This document shows, one piece after another, positions 17,656 through 26,289 of a stretch of DNA of 47,953 nt (positions are counted from its first letter, which is position 1; each line of letters begins with the position of its first letter). This DNA is from Thauera linaloolentis 47Lol = DSM 12138 (GTDB taxonomy: Bacteria; Pseudomonadota; Gammaproteobacteria; Burkholderiales; Rhodocyclaceae), in contig NZ_AMXE01000022.1 in assembly GCF_000310205.1 (NCBI RefSeq), positions 1 through 47,953 on the forward strand, written 5' to 3'. The notes below the pieces were generated by a model that ran no database searches, was not told the origin of the DNA, and saw only the letters and a program-made list of their open reading frames with translations. The translations under genes were made by a program, and so were the position numbers.

Positions 17656-20058
17656 ATGCCCCAGCGCAACAAGCCCCGCAGCCGCCTGCTGCCCATCGCC
17701 GCCGCCTTGTGCGGCGCTTTCGCCCTGCTTGCCGGCCCGCCCGCGCCGGCCCATGCGCAGACCGGCGCGCAACAGGCGGAACGCAGCGTCGACATCGATC
17801 TGCCCGCCCAGCCGCTGGGCAGCGCGCTGAACGAACTCTCGCGCCAGACCGGAGCGCAGATCTTCGCCGACGGCGCATTGCTCAGCGGCCGCCCGGCGCC
17901 CGCGGTTTCCGGGCGGATGAGCATCGAACAAGCCCTGAGCCGCATGCTCGCCGGCAGCGGCCTGCGCGCCCAGGCCAGCGGCAGCAACGGCTTCACCATC
18001 GCGCCAAGCCCGGAGGCGCCCGCGCCGGAAGCCCTGCTGCCGGCCGTCACCATCTCCGGCAAGGCATCCGGCGCCACCACCGAAGGCACCGGCTCCTACA
18101 TCACCTGGTCCACCAGCAGTTCGACGCGGCTCAACCTGACGCCGCAGGAGACGCCGCAGGCGGTCACGGTGATGACGCGCCAGCGCATGGACGATCAGAA
18201 GCTGGACACGCTGGTCGACGTACTCGACGCCACGCCGGGCATCTACGTTGCCCAAGGCTCGATTGGTCAGGACGCCCCCAACATGTATGCGCGCGGCGCC
18301 AGCCTGAGCAACTTCCAGATCGATGGCGTGCCTACCTTTTCGGGCATGAGCCCCTTTCTCGCCAGCACGGCCGCATACGACCGTGTGGAGGTGGTGCGCG
18401 GTGCCACGGGCGTCATGAACGGCCTTGGCACGCCCGCGGCCACGGTCAACCTGATTCGCAAGCGGCCGACCGCCGAGCGGCAGTTTTCCTTGACCACCCA
18501 GGCCGGCAATTGGGATCGTTACGGCGTCGGCGCCGATGCTTCCGGCGCTGTGAACGAAAGCGGCACGGCGCGCCTGCGGCTGGTGGGCGACTACAAGGAC
18601 GAAGGTGCCTGGGTGGATCGTTTCCACCAGAAGAAACTCGCGCTCTACGGCATCGGCGAATTCGACCTGAGCGAGAAAACCCTGCTCACACTCGGCTTCA
18701 ACCACCTGCGCCAGGACACCGATTCCGCCATCGTCGGCCGGCCGCTATACTTCAGCGATGGCCAGCGCATTCCCCTGTCACCCTCGGACAACACCAGCCA
18801 GAAATGGCGCTACTACAAGCACGACATGGACGGCATCTTCGCCTCGTTGGAACACCGCTTCAGTTCCGGATGGGTCGGCAAGGTGGAGTACAGCCACACA
18901 CGCTACGAGTACGACGGTCTGATCGCGAGCATGCTTGGCTCGATTGACCCGGCAACCGGTGCAGGCATGACGATACGCCCGAACCGCTGGGACAGCGAAC
19001 TGCGGCAGAACAACGTCGACGCCTATGTTTCAGGCGTGTTTCCGCTCTTCGGCCGTGATCACGAACTGATTGCAGGGCTTACCCTCTCAAGACTCGAATC
19101 GGACGGTTCTGCCTACACGCTGGATGCAGGATATCCGACTGCCACCACGCTTCAAGACTGGGCCAATGCGCCAGCACCGACATTTGCCAACACCGGCGGC
19201 AACAAAAGCGAAGAGCGCAACTACGGCGCATTCGTGAACACCCGCTTTTCACTGACAGACAGCACGAGCCTGCTGCTGGGCGGCCGTACGACGCGCTGGA
19301 CGCGGGATATCGACGTCACCAGCCTGCTCTGGGGCGACTACTCCCTTCGCGAGCGCAGGAATACCTTCGTTCCCTATGCAGGCATCGTGCATGCGCTCAA
19401 CGACACCTGGTCGGTCTATGCCAGCTACACCAAGATCTTCCGGCCGCAGGATGACTGGCTCAACGACTACTTCACGGCCTCGCAGTTGCAACCTGAAGAA
19501 GGCGTCAGCTACGAAGCAGGCGTCAAGGCCAGTTTTGCCGGCGGCCGCCTCACGGGCAGCTTGTCAGTGTTCCGCAGTGAAGTGGACAATCTTGCAGTAT
19601 GGAACGCCGACGCATTCACATACGACCTGCTGGGCAACACCCGCGCCCGTGGGATTGAACTGGAACTCAATGGCGAGCTGACCCCTGACTGGCAACTTTC
19701 GGCAGGCTATGCCTTTGCGGTCAGCAAGGACGGCAACGGCGAACGCGTGCTCACCTATGTTCCTCGCCAGACGCTGAAGCTGTTCACCAGTTATCGGCTG
19801 CCGGGCGAATGGAACAAGCTCACTGTGGGCGGTGGCGTCAACTGGCAGAATGCCAACAACAGCGGAAGCGGCTTCGATCACAGGCAAGGCAGTCTTGCCC
19901 TGGTCAGCCTGATGGGGCGTTACCAGATCGATCGGAATCTGTCCGTTTCGCTGAATCTGAACAATGCGCTGGACAAGCGTTATCTGAGCAGCAACGGCGA
20001 CTACGGCACCTACGGTGCGCCGCGCAACTTCATGGCCTCGCTGAAGTACAGCTTCTGA
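17656..20058 (+). CDS. TonB-dependent siderophore receptor with STN signalling domain (receptor 3)
   Basis: 800 residues. Signal peptide about 1-34 (ending AHA), STN domain about 44-117 (VDIDLPAQPLGSALNELSRQ), TonB box LPAVTISG near 130, plug with ETPQAVTVMTRQRMDDQK and NGLGTPAATVNLIRKRPT, barrel ending SLKYSF. The ATG follows AGGAG. The 123-base gap before it has no Fur box; GAAAAC at 17555 and CCGTT at 17577 with 16 bases between could be a FecI-type promoter, which is a guess. The 3' half has lower G+C than the 5' half. Ligand unknown. Confidence 0.95.
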   Translation: MPQRNKPRSRLLPIAAALCGAFALLAGPPAPAHAQTGAQQAERSVDIDLPAQPLGSALNELSRQTGAQIFADGALLSGRPAPAVSGRMSIEQALSRMLAGSGLRAQASGSNGFTIAPSPEAPAPEALLPAVTISGKASGATTEGTGSYITWSTSSSTRLNLTPQETPQAVTVMTRQRMDDQKLDTLVDVLDATPGIYVAQGSIGQDAPNMYARGASLSNFQIDGVPTFSGMSPFLASTAAYDRVEVVRGATGVMNGLGTPAATVNLIRKRPTAERQFSLTTQAGNWDRYGVGADASGAVNESGTARLRLVGDYKDEGAWVDRFHQKKLALYGIGEFDLSEKTLLTLGFNHLRQDTDSAIVGRPLYFSDGQRIPLSPSDNTSQKWRYYKHDMDGIFASLEHRFSSGWVGKVEYSHTRYEYDGLIASMLGSIDPATGAGMTIRPNRWDSELRQNNVDAYVSGVFPLFGRDHELIAGLTLSRLESDGSAYTLDAGYPTATTLQDWANAPAPTFANTGGNKSEERNYGAFVNTRFSLTDSTSLLLGGRTTRWTRDIDVTSLLWGDYSLRERRNTFVPYAGIVHALNDTWSVYASYTKIFRPQDDWLNDYFTASQLQPEEGVSYEAGVKASFAGGRLTGSLSVFRSEVDNLAVWNADAFTYDLLGNTRARGIELELNGELTPDWQLSAGYAFAVSKDGNGERVLTYVPRQTLKLFTSYRLPGEWNKLTVGGGVNWQNANNSGSGFDHRQGSLALVSLMGRYQIDRNLSVSLNLNNALDKRYLSSNGDYGTYGAPRNFMASLKYSF

Positions 20059-20074
20059 CCCGCAGCCAGAATCA

Positions 20075-20100
20075 CGAACGCCGGGGCGCCCCGGCGTTCG
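20075..20100. terminator. 26-bp perfect palindrome after receptor 3, probable bidirectional terminator
   Basis: The sequence from 20075 to 20100 (arm CGAACGCCGGGGC) equals its own reverse complement. It sits between the receptor gene and the converging EAL gene. There is no T-run on either side, so it may rely on stem strength alone. Confidence 0.5.
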
Positions 20101-20136
20101 GCGTTTCGGCACCGCATCCGCCCGCAGCGGGCAGCA

Positions 20137-21945
20137 TCAGGAAGCGACCGCGATCGCGACCTCCGGCAGTGTGTGGAGGCATACGGCAGGCGCCACATGT
20201 ATCCCGTTGCCGGACTGCTTGGCGATCTTCTTCGCGGCGGCGGCGGCCGAGGCCACTTCTTCCGGCGACTGGAACTGCCCCGCGCTCGCATGCACGACGC
20301 CGACGGCCATCGTCGTCAGCGGGAAGAACACGCGGAAGCCGCGCCGGTCTTCGCTATCGAAGCCGCCGCGGGCCAGTTCCTCGGCATCGAACAGCGCCCG
20401 CGCCCCGGTATTGAAGGTGTGCACCACGCGTTCGCAGCGTTCGCGCCAATCCTCGCTCTGGAACAGCACGACGAAATCGTCGCCGCCCACGTGGCCGACG
20501 AAATCCTGCGACGGATCGGTCTGCGCCGCGATCACCCGCGCGGCAAGCTTGATCATCTCGTCGCCGCGCCAGTAGCCATACAGGTCGTTGTACGGCTTGA
20601 AGTTGTTGAGATCGAAGTAGCAGGCCGCGAAACGTCCGCCCGCGCCCAGCAGGCGGCCGATGTGCTCGGTGATCGGGATGTTGCCCGGCAGGAAGGTGAG
20701 CGGGTTGGCGTGGCGGGCGGCCTCGATGCGCCGCTCGGTGACCGCGCGCACCAGGCTTTCGCCAGTGGCCAGGCCGGCGTAGCGGCCGTTCTCGGTGAGG
20801 ATGAAGCCGTCGTAGAGGTAGCGCTGGTCATCCCCCGTGAGCACGGTGATCAACGCGTCGATCGGCGTGCTGGCCTCGACGCGCAGCGGCGCGTCATTCA
20901 TGAACAGCGTGCATGGGCGGCGGCCGTAGAGCTCGTGCGAGTACGGCCGCGCGAAGCGGTCGACGAACTGGCGCCGGTTCATCAGCCCGATGGGGTGCTC
21001 GTTGGCCACCACCGCCACGGCCTGCAGGTCGGGATGCTGGGCGAACAGCTGCATCAGTTCGGCGTTGGTGGAGGTCACGGAAATGGTCGGCGCGCGCACT
21101 TTCAGGCGCCCCACCGTTTCCACCAGGTCGCCGCGCGGCGCCGCATTGGGCAATACCGCGACCTTGCACGAGTCGAGCACCTTCCTCGCCGGCTCGGCCA
21201 CCGTGGTGCCGGGGCGCTCCGCCGGGCGGCCGAACAGGTAGCCCTGGCCGAAATGGCAGCCGAGGTCGCGCAGCACGCTCAATTCCTCGGCCTCTTCCAC
21301 GCCTTCGGCGACGATGGCGGTACCGAAGGCCGTCGACAGGTTGAGGATGGAACGCAGCACTTCGACCTTGCGGCGGTCGTTGTGGATGCCATGCACGAAA
21401 AACTTGTCGACCTTGACCACGCGCGGCTTCAACTGCGCCCACAGGCGCAGGCTCGAACGCCCGTCGCCGAAGTCGTCGAGCGCCAGCCCGACCCCATGGC
21501 GGGCCAGCGCCACGAACGCCGATTGCAGTGCCTCGGCGTCCTCCACCCGTTCGTGCTCGGTCAGTTCCAGTATCAGCCGGCCCGGCGTCAGGCCGGCTTC
21601 GGCCACGTTGCGCAGCAGGTCGCGGCCCTCCGTTTCGCTGAACGCGGCAATGGCCGGGCCGCTCAGGTTGAGGAACAGCTTGCCGGGCAGGTTCTGCGCC
21701 GCAAAGGCGTGCATTGCGCCGGTGCACGCAGCCATCTCCAGCTCCCGCACCAGCCCGCAGCGGCGGGCCTCGCCCAGCAGCACCTCGGGCGCGTGCAGCG
21801 GCGTGTCGGCCGGCCCGCGCATCAATGCCTCGTAGCCCAGGAGATCGGCCCGGGACAAATCCACGATGGGCTGGAAAACGAACTTCAGCTCACGCCGTTC
21901 CAGCACCTGGCGCAGCCGAACCGTGAGTCGCGTGTCGCACAGCAT
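20137..21945 (-). CDS. EAL-CBS-GGDEF cyclic-di-GMP signalling protein
   Basis: 602 residues from the ATG at 21945 (a TTG at 21999 would add 18). No membrane segment. The order is inverted compared with most such proteins: EAL phosphodiesterase domain first (about 1-245), then a CBS-like pair (about 270-400), then a GGDEF-type domain (about 410-575). EAL residues needed for catalysis appear present: E39 in EALMR, N93, ELTE 127-130, DDFG 157-160, K178, E214 and Q234. The GGDEF signature reads GGDDF (487-491), and the entry motif is NPLTFLPG, not DPLTGLPN. It probably degrades c-di-GMP, with the GGDDF domain as sensor or weak cyclase; inference. Confidence 0.93.
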   Translation of the reverse strand: MLCDTRLTVRLRQVLERRELKFVFQPIVDLSRADLLGYEALMRGPADTPLHAPEVLLGEARRCGLVRELEMAACTGAMHAFAAQNLPGKLFLNLSGPAIAAFSETEGRDLLRNVAEAGLTPGRLILELTEHERVEDAEALQSAFVALARHGVGLALDDFGDGRSSLRLWAQLKPRVVKVDKFFVHGIHNDRRKVEVLRSILNLSTAFGTAIVAEGVEEAEELSVLRDLGCHFGQGYLFGRPAERPGTTVAEPARKVLDSCKVAVLPNAAPRGDLVETVGRLKVRAPTISVTSTNAELMQLFAQHPDLQAVAVVANEHPIGLMNRRQFVDRFARPYSHELYGRRPCTLFMNDAPLRVEASTPIDALITVLTGDDQRYLYDGFILTENGRYAGLATGESLVRAVTERRIEAARHANPLTFLPGNIPITEHIGRLLGAGGRFAACYFDLNNFKPYNDLYGYWRGDEMIKLAARVIAAQTDPSQDFVGHVGGDDFVVLFQSEDWRERCERVVHTFNTGARALFDAEELARGGFDSEDRRGFRVFFPLTTMAVGVVHASAGQFQSPEEVASAAAAAKKIAKQSGNGIHVAPAVCLHTLPEVAIAVAS

Positions 21946-22104
21946 GGAACAAACCCCGGGGTTGGAAAACAAGAACGAGGAATATAACGCGCTTCGCAAA
22001 GCATCCTCGTGAAGTGTGTCTCCTGCAAATGAAGCTTCGATGAACGTTCACGCTGCACCGCAGCGAGCCTTACAATTTCACCTTTACCTGACGGCGCGCC
22101 CATC

Positions 22105-23661
22105 ATGTTCCTGTCCGCCCTACCGATTTACCCCATTGCCGGCATCCGCGAGATCGAAGGCAAGCTCATTCCCAGCGCTCGGCCGCCGCTGATGGAGCGG
22201 GCGGGCCGCGCCGCCGCCGAAGATGCGGTGCGCCTGATCATGGACCGCCCCGGCCCGATCCTGATCGCCTGCGGACCGGGCAACAACGGCGGCGACGGCT
22301 TCGTCATGGCCCGCCAGCTCACGCAGGCCGGGCGCGACGTGCAGGTCGCCTTCACCAGCGAGGTTTCCAATCTGCCCGCCGAAGCGGCCAAGGCCTATGC
22401 GGACTACCTCGCCGCGGGCGGCCACCTGGTTTCCGATCTGCCCGCGGCGCCGGCGCAAGGCTGGGCGCTGGTGGTGGACGCGCTGTTCGGCATCGGCCTC
22501 AAGCGCCGGATCGAAGGACGCTGCGCCGGCTGGATCCAGACCCTGAACGCCCAGCCTTCGCCGCGCATGGCGCTCGACGTCCCCAGCGGGCTCGACGCCG
22601 ACACCGGCCTGCCCCTCGGGACGACCTTCCGCGCCACCCACACGACCACCTTCATTTCGCTCAAGCCGGGCCTGCTGACCAACGACGGTCCGGACTACTG
22701 CGGCGACATCAACGTCCAGCGCCTCGAAATCGACGCGCCGGCGTGGCTGCCCGCGGCCGGCCATGCCGTCACGCCCGCCCTGTTCCACGGCCAGCTCCGC
22801 CCCCGCCCGCGCAACAGCCACAAGGGCCTCTACGGCGATGCCGGCATCCTCGGCGGCAATGCGGGCATGGTCGGCGCCGCGCTCCTTGCCGGACGCTCGG
22901 CGTTCTGGCTGGGCACCGGCCGGGTCTATGTCGGGCTGCTCGATCCCAATGGACCCGCGGTCGACTTCGCCCATCCCGAACTGATGCTGCGCCAGGCTGC
23001 GCGCCTGCCGGAGCGGCTGAGCGCCCTGGCCGTCGGCCCGGGCCTGGGCACCGACATGAACGCCGCCACGCAACTCGCCGCGGCCCTCGGCCGCGAGGTT
23101 CCGCTCGTGCTGGATGCAGACGCGCTGAACCTGATCGCTTCCGATGCCACGCTCCGGACCCGGCTCGCTGCCCGCCAGGTACCCAGCATCCTGACCCCGC
23201 ATCCCGCTGAAGCCGGCCGCCTGCTCGGCATCGGCACCGAGGCAGTCCAGGCCGACCGCCTGCAGGCCGCACTGGACATCGCAGCCCGCCACCGTGCGCT
23301 GGTCGTCCTGAAAGGCTGCGGGTCCATCGTCGCCTCACCCGACGGACGCTGGTTCATCAATGGCAGCGGCCACCCCGGCATGGCGAGCGCCGGCATGGGA
23401 GACGTGCTCACGGGGCTCGTCGTCGGCCTGCTGGCCCAAGGCTGGCCTGCCGAGTCCGCGCTCATCGCGGCCGTGCATCTGCACGGCGCAGCCGCCGATC
23501 GGCTGGCGCGCGAAGGCATCGGCCCGATCGGCCTGAGCGCAAGCGAGACCATCGATGCCGCGCGCGGTGTGTTCAACGGCTGGCTCATCGAGGCGCAGCA
23601 AGGCCCGCACCGCGACGGCACGCGCGATGCGCGCCCGCTGATCACGCTCGGCAACCACTGA
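22105..23661 (+). CDS. nnr: Bifunctional NAD(P)H-hydrate epimerase / ADP-dependent NAD(P)H-hydrate dehydratase
   Basis: 518-residue repair enzyme for damaged NADH and NADPH. The N-terminal YjeF-type epimerase domain (about 1-215) carries GNNGGDGFVMARQL near residue 57 and interconverts R and S NAD(P)HX. The C-terminal ribokinase-like domain (about 235-495) has the dehydratase signature with GNAGMVGAALLAGRSAFWLG and GHPGMASAGMGDVLTGLVVG, which dehydrates S-NAD(P)HX using ADP. Domain order and length match the E. coli fusion. It is transcribed away from the EAL gene and converges on the EamA gene. Confidence 0.95.
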   Translation: MFLSALPIYPIAGIREIEGKLIPSARPPLMERAGRAAAEDAVRLIMDRPGPILIACGPGNNGGDGFVMARQLTQAGRDVQVAFTSEVSNLPAEAAKAYADYLAAGGHLVSDLPAAPAQGWALVVDALFGIGLKRRIEGRCAGWIQTLNAQPSPRMALDVPSGLDADTGLPLGTTFRATHTTTFISLKPGLLTNDGPDYCGDINVQRLEIDAPAWLPAAGHAVTPALFHGQLRPRPRNSHKGLYGDAGILGGNAGMVGAALLAGRSAFWLGTGRVYVGLLDPNGPAVDFAHPELMLRQAARLPERLSALAVGPGLGTDMNAATQLAAALGREVPLVLDADALNLIASDATLRTRLAARQVPSILTPHPAEAGRLLGIGTEAVQADRLQAALDIAARHRALVVLKGCGSIVASPDGRWFINGSGHPGMASAGMGDVLTGLVVGLLAQGWPAESALIAAVHLHGAAADRLAREGIGPIGLSASETIDAARGVFNGWLIEAQQGPHRDGTRDARPLITLGNH

Positions 23662-23689
23662 ACGGCGGCCCCGCGCGTTTTTCCGTTCA
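23659..23689. terminator. Short inverted repeat between converging genes, possible terminator
   Basis: Seven-base arms TGAACGG (23659-23665) and CCGTTCA (23683-23689) flank a 17-base spacer that contains TTTTT. It overlaps the nnr stop and the last codon of the converging transporter gene. Weak evidence. Confidence 0.3.
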
Positions 23690-24577
23690 GCGGGAATCGC
23701 GCCCTCTCCGGCGCAGACGGCCCAATGCCCCCGTCGCCAGGCCGGTGCCGAGCAGGATCACGCCACAGCCGAGCAGCATCCGCGGCGTGATCGCCTCGTC
23801 CAGCACCAGCGCGCCCCACAGCATGCCGAACGCCGGAATCAGGAAGGTGACCGTGACCGCGCGTGCCGGGCCGACGTTCGCCATCAGGCGGAAGAAGATC
23901 ACATAGGCGAGCCCGGTGCACACCACCGCCAGCGCCACCACTGCCAGCCACACGCCGGCCCCGGGCGGCTGTCCGGGCCAGCTTGCGAGCGCGGGCGGCA
24001 ACAGGAGCAGCGCGGCGAACAACTGCGATCCGGTCGCCGTCACCATCGGCGCAACACCCGTCAGGTAGCGCTTGGTCAGCGCCGCGGAAACACCATAGGA
24101 AAAAGTCGCCCCGAGGCAGGCCAGCACCGCCAACCCGCTCCCCCCGACCGCAAACGATGCCTGCCCCCAGACCAGCACGACCACGCCGCACAGGCCCACC
24201 AGCATGCCGGCGAGCGTCGCCGGGGCAAGCCTGTCCTTCAGCCATACCCAGGCCACCAGCGCGGTGAACAGCGGCGTGGTCGCATTGACGATCGACGCGA
24301 AGCCCGCACCGACCGACTGCAGCGCATAGCCATAGAAGACGAAAGGCAAGGCCGAGGCGAAAAAGCCGACGAACAGCAGCGCCTTCCAGCGGCGGAGCAA
24401 GGTGCCGATCCCGCCCTGCAGCGCCAGAACCGGCAGCAGGACCAGCGCGGCCAGGCCCACGCGCAATGCCATCAGGGGAAACGCGCCGAAATCCGGCGCC
24501 GCGATACGCATCAGCAGGAAGGAGGCGCCCCAGATGGCAGCCAGGGAAAAAAGCTCGATGAAGTCGCGTGGTTTCAA
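23687..24577 (-). CDS. EamA/DMT-family transporter
   Basis: 296-residue inner-membrane protein with about ten helices in two EamA repeats. Start chosen is a TTG at 24577 (protein MKPRDFIELFSLAAIWGASF); the family typically begins with this IWGxSF helix and no ATG exists upstream in frame at a sensible place. An internal ATG in LLMRIAAP would truncate the first helix. Conserved text includes SVGAGFASIVNATTPLFTAL and VGPARAVTVTFLIPAFGMLW. The family exports metabolites or amino acids, but the substrate is not predictable. The C-terminus is basic (GRLRRRGRDSR). Confidence 0.88.
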   Translation of the reverse strand: MKPRDFIELFSLAAIWGASFLLMRIAAPDFGAFPLMALRVGLAALVLLPVLALQGGIGTLLRRWKALLFVGFFASALPFVFYGYALQSVGAGFASIVNATTPLFTALVAWVWLKDRLAPATLAGMLVGLCGVVVLVWGQASFAVGGSGLAVLACLGATFSYGVSAALTKRYLTGVAPMVTATGSQLFAALLLLPPALASWPGQPPGAGVWLAVVALAVVCTGLAYVIFFRLMANVGPARAVTVTFLIPAFGMLWGALVLDEAITPRMLLGCGVILLGTGLATGALGRLRRRGRDSR

Positions 24578-24776
24578 GGCGGATACCGGAAAACGGCGCT
24601 CGCCGGCCCGCCCCGATACGGAACGGGCGCCGGCGAGCGCCAGAGCACGGCATTCTCCTCCTCGCCCACGGCGCAAGCAAAGGCCGCAAAGCGGCCCGCC
24701 GGCGGCATCCGCCGCCCGTCCGGGTCCGTCCCCGGTGCTAAAATCGCGCCTCCGATGACCCCTGCAGACCATCACC

Positions 24777-25622
24777 ATGCTCTCTGAACAGCTTCGCGTC
24801 GAAATCCAGCGCAACATCGCCGCCTCCCTGGCCGAAGACATCGGCACCGGCGACTTGACGGCACGCCTGATTGCGCCCGACACCGAGGCCCGCGGCCGCG
24901 TGATCACGCGCGAAGACGCGGTGATCTGCGGCACCGCCTGGTTCAACGCCGCCTTCGCCGCGCTCAGCCCGGCGGCGGTGGTCGACTGGCATGTGCGCGA
25001 CGGCGACGCGGTGAAAGCCGGCGACGTGCTGTGCGACATCATCGCCCGCGCGCGGGTGCTGCTGACGGCCGAGCGCACCGCGCTCAACTTCCTGCAACTG
25101 CTGTCCGGCACGGCGACGGTGACGCGCCGCTTCGTCGACGCGGTGGCCGGCACCAAGGCCAAGATCGTCGATACCCGCAAGACCCTGCCCGGCCTGCGCC
25201 TGGCGCAAAAATACGCGGTCGCGGTCGGCGGCGGCACCAACCACCGCGTCGGCCTCTACGACGGCATTCTGATCAAGGAAAACCACATCATCGCCGCCGG
25301 CAGCATCCGCGACGTGGTGGACCAGGCGCGCCTCATCGCGCCATCCAACGTCTTCATCGAAGTCGAGGTCGAGAACCTGGACGAACTGAAGGAAGCGCTG
25401 GATGCGGGCGTGAAGATGGTGCTGCTCGACAACATGAACCTCGACGACATGCGCGAGGCGGTGGCGATCAACGCCGGCCGCGCCGAGCTCGAAGCCTCCG
25501 GCGGCGTCAGCCTGGAGCGCGTGCGCGCCATCGCCGAGACCGGCGTCGACCGCATTTCCATCGGCACGCTGACCAAGGACGTGCACGCGCTCGATCTGTC
25601 GCTGCGCCACGTCGAGGCCTGA
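24777..25622 (+). CDS. nadC: Nicotinate-nucleotide pyrophosphorylase (carboxylating)
   Basis: 281-residue quinolinate phosphoribosyltransferase; converts quinolinate and PRPP to nicotinate mononucleotide in de novo NAD synthesis. Visible motifs: [13 protein letters not shown] near the start, [37 protein letters not shown] with the substrate-binding basic residues, [20 protein letters not shown], and [20 protein letters not shown]. Length is typical. The next gene begins eight bases after the stop. Interestingly nnr, another NAD-related gene, lies just upstream but is separated by a gene on the other strand. Confidence 0.97.
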   Translation: MLSEQLRVEIQRNIAASLAEDIGTGDLTARLIAPDTEARGRVITREDAVICGTAWFNAAFAALSPAAVVDWHVRDGDAVKAGDVLCDIIARARVLLTAERTALNFLQLLSGTATVTRRFVDAVAGTKAKIVDTRKTLPGLRLAQKYAVAVGGGTNHRVGLYDGILIKENHIIAAGSIRDVVDQARLIAPSNVFIEVEVENLDELKEALDAGVKMVLLDNMNLDDMREAVAINAGRAELEASGGVSLERVRAIAETGVDRISIGTLTKDVHALDLSLRHVEA

Positions 25623-25630
25623 ACGCCCCC

Positions 25631-26203
25631 ATGCCGGACTGCGCCGGTCCGTCCTCGCTGCCGCATTGGCCGACCGTCCCCGCCTGCTACGGCTGGCTGT
25701 CGCTCGACGCCCGCGGCCGCTGGCGCCTGAAGGGCGAGGTAATCGCCCATCCCGGGCTGATCGCCTTTCTGAATGCGCGCTACACGCATGACGCCGAAGG
25801 CCGCTGGCTGGTGAACAACGGGCCCCAGCGCGTGTATGTGAAGCTGGAAAGCGCGCCCTGGGTGCTGCGCCTGCAGCCCAACGGCGGCTTCGTCACCCAC
25901 ACCGGACGCCGCACCGCCGTGGCCGGCCCGCTGCTGCTCGACGCCGAAGGCCGGGTCTTCCTCGCCACCGGCCTTGGCCCGGCCGCGCTGGACGACCGCG
26001 ATCTGGCCATGCTGATAGCCGATGTCGGCGATGCATCGGGCAAGGCTGCGGACGATGATGCGCTATGTGCACTGATGTCGGGCGAACGCCCGGTGCATCT
26101 GCGCTGGAAAGGCCTGCCGCTTCAGGGCCTGGCCGCCGCTGGACAACGATCCGTGGCCGCTTTTCTCGGCTTCGTCCCCGATCCGCAGCCCGAAGAGGCC
26201 TGA
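25631..26203 (+). CDS. Conserved hypothetical protein downstream of nadC
   Basis: 190 residues, soluble, no signal peptide or membrane segment. Start is the ATG at 25631, eight bases after nadC, so probably co-transcribed. It is rich in Trp and Gly, with text such as HPGLIAFLNARYTHDAEGRW, NNGPQRVYVKLESAPWVLRL and HTGRRTAVAGPLLLDAEGRV, a beta-rich pattern that reads like a conserved family. I recognise the style from betaproteobacterial genomes annotated as DUF proteins but cannot name the family or a function. Confidence 0.85.
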   Translation: MPDCAGPSSLPHWPTVPACYGWLSLDARGRWRLKGEVIAHPGLIAFLNARYTHDAEGRWLVNNGPQRVYVKLESAPWVLRLQPNGGFVTHTGRRTAVAGPLLLDAEGRVFLATGLGPAALDDRDLAMLIADVGDASGKAADDDALCALMSGERPVHLRWKGLPLQGLAAAGQRSVAAFLGFVPDPQPEEA

Positions 26204-26237
26204 CCCTCCGTTTCCGCCCACGGCCCGCGCGGGCGTC

Positions 26238-26276
26238 GCCGGCGCCCTTCCCGCTTCTCCCCGGAATGGCGCCGGC
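26238..26276. terminator. Inverted repeat between converging genes, possible terminator
   Basis: Nine-base arms GCCGGCGCC (26238-26246) and GGCGCCGGC (26268-26276) enclose 21 bases in the gap between the hypothetical gene and the converging thrC gene. There is no T-run. Confidence 0.35.
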
Positions 26277-26289
26277 AAGGCCCGCGGTC

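Noticed and set aside
20173-21987. Long + strand open frame opposite the EAL-CBS-GGDEF gene
   Set aside because: His/Gln/Arg/Val-rich shadow; the - strand protein has conserved catalytic motifs.
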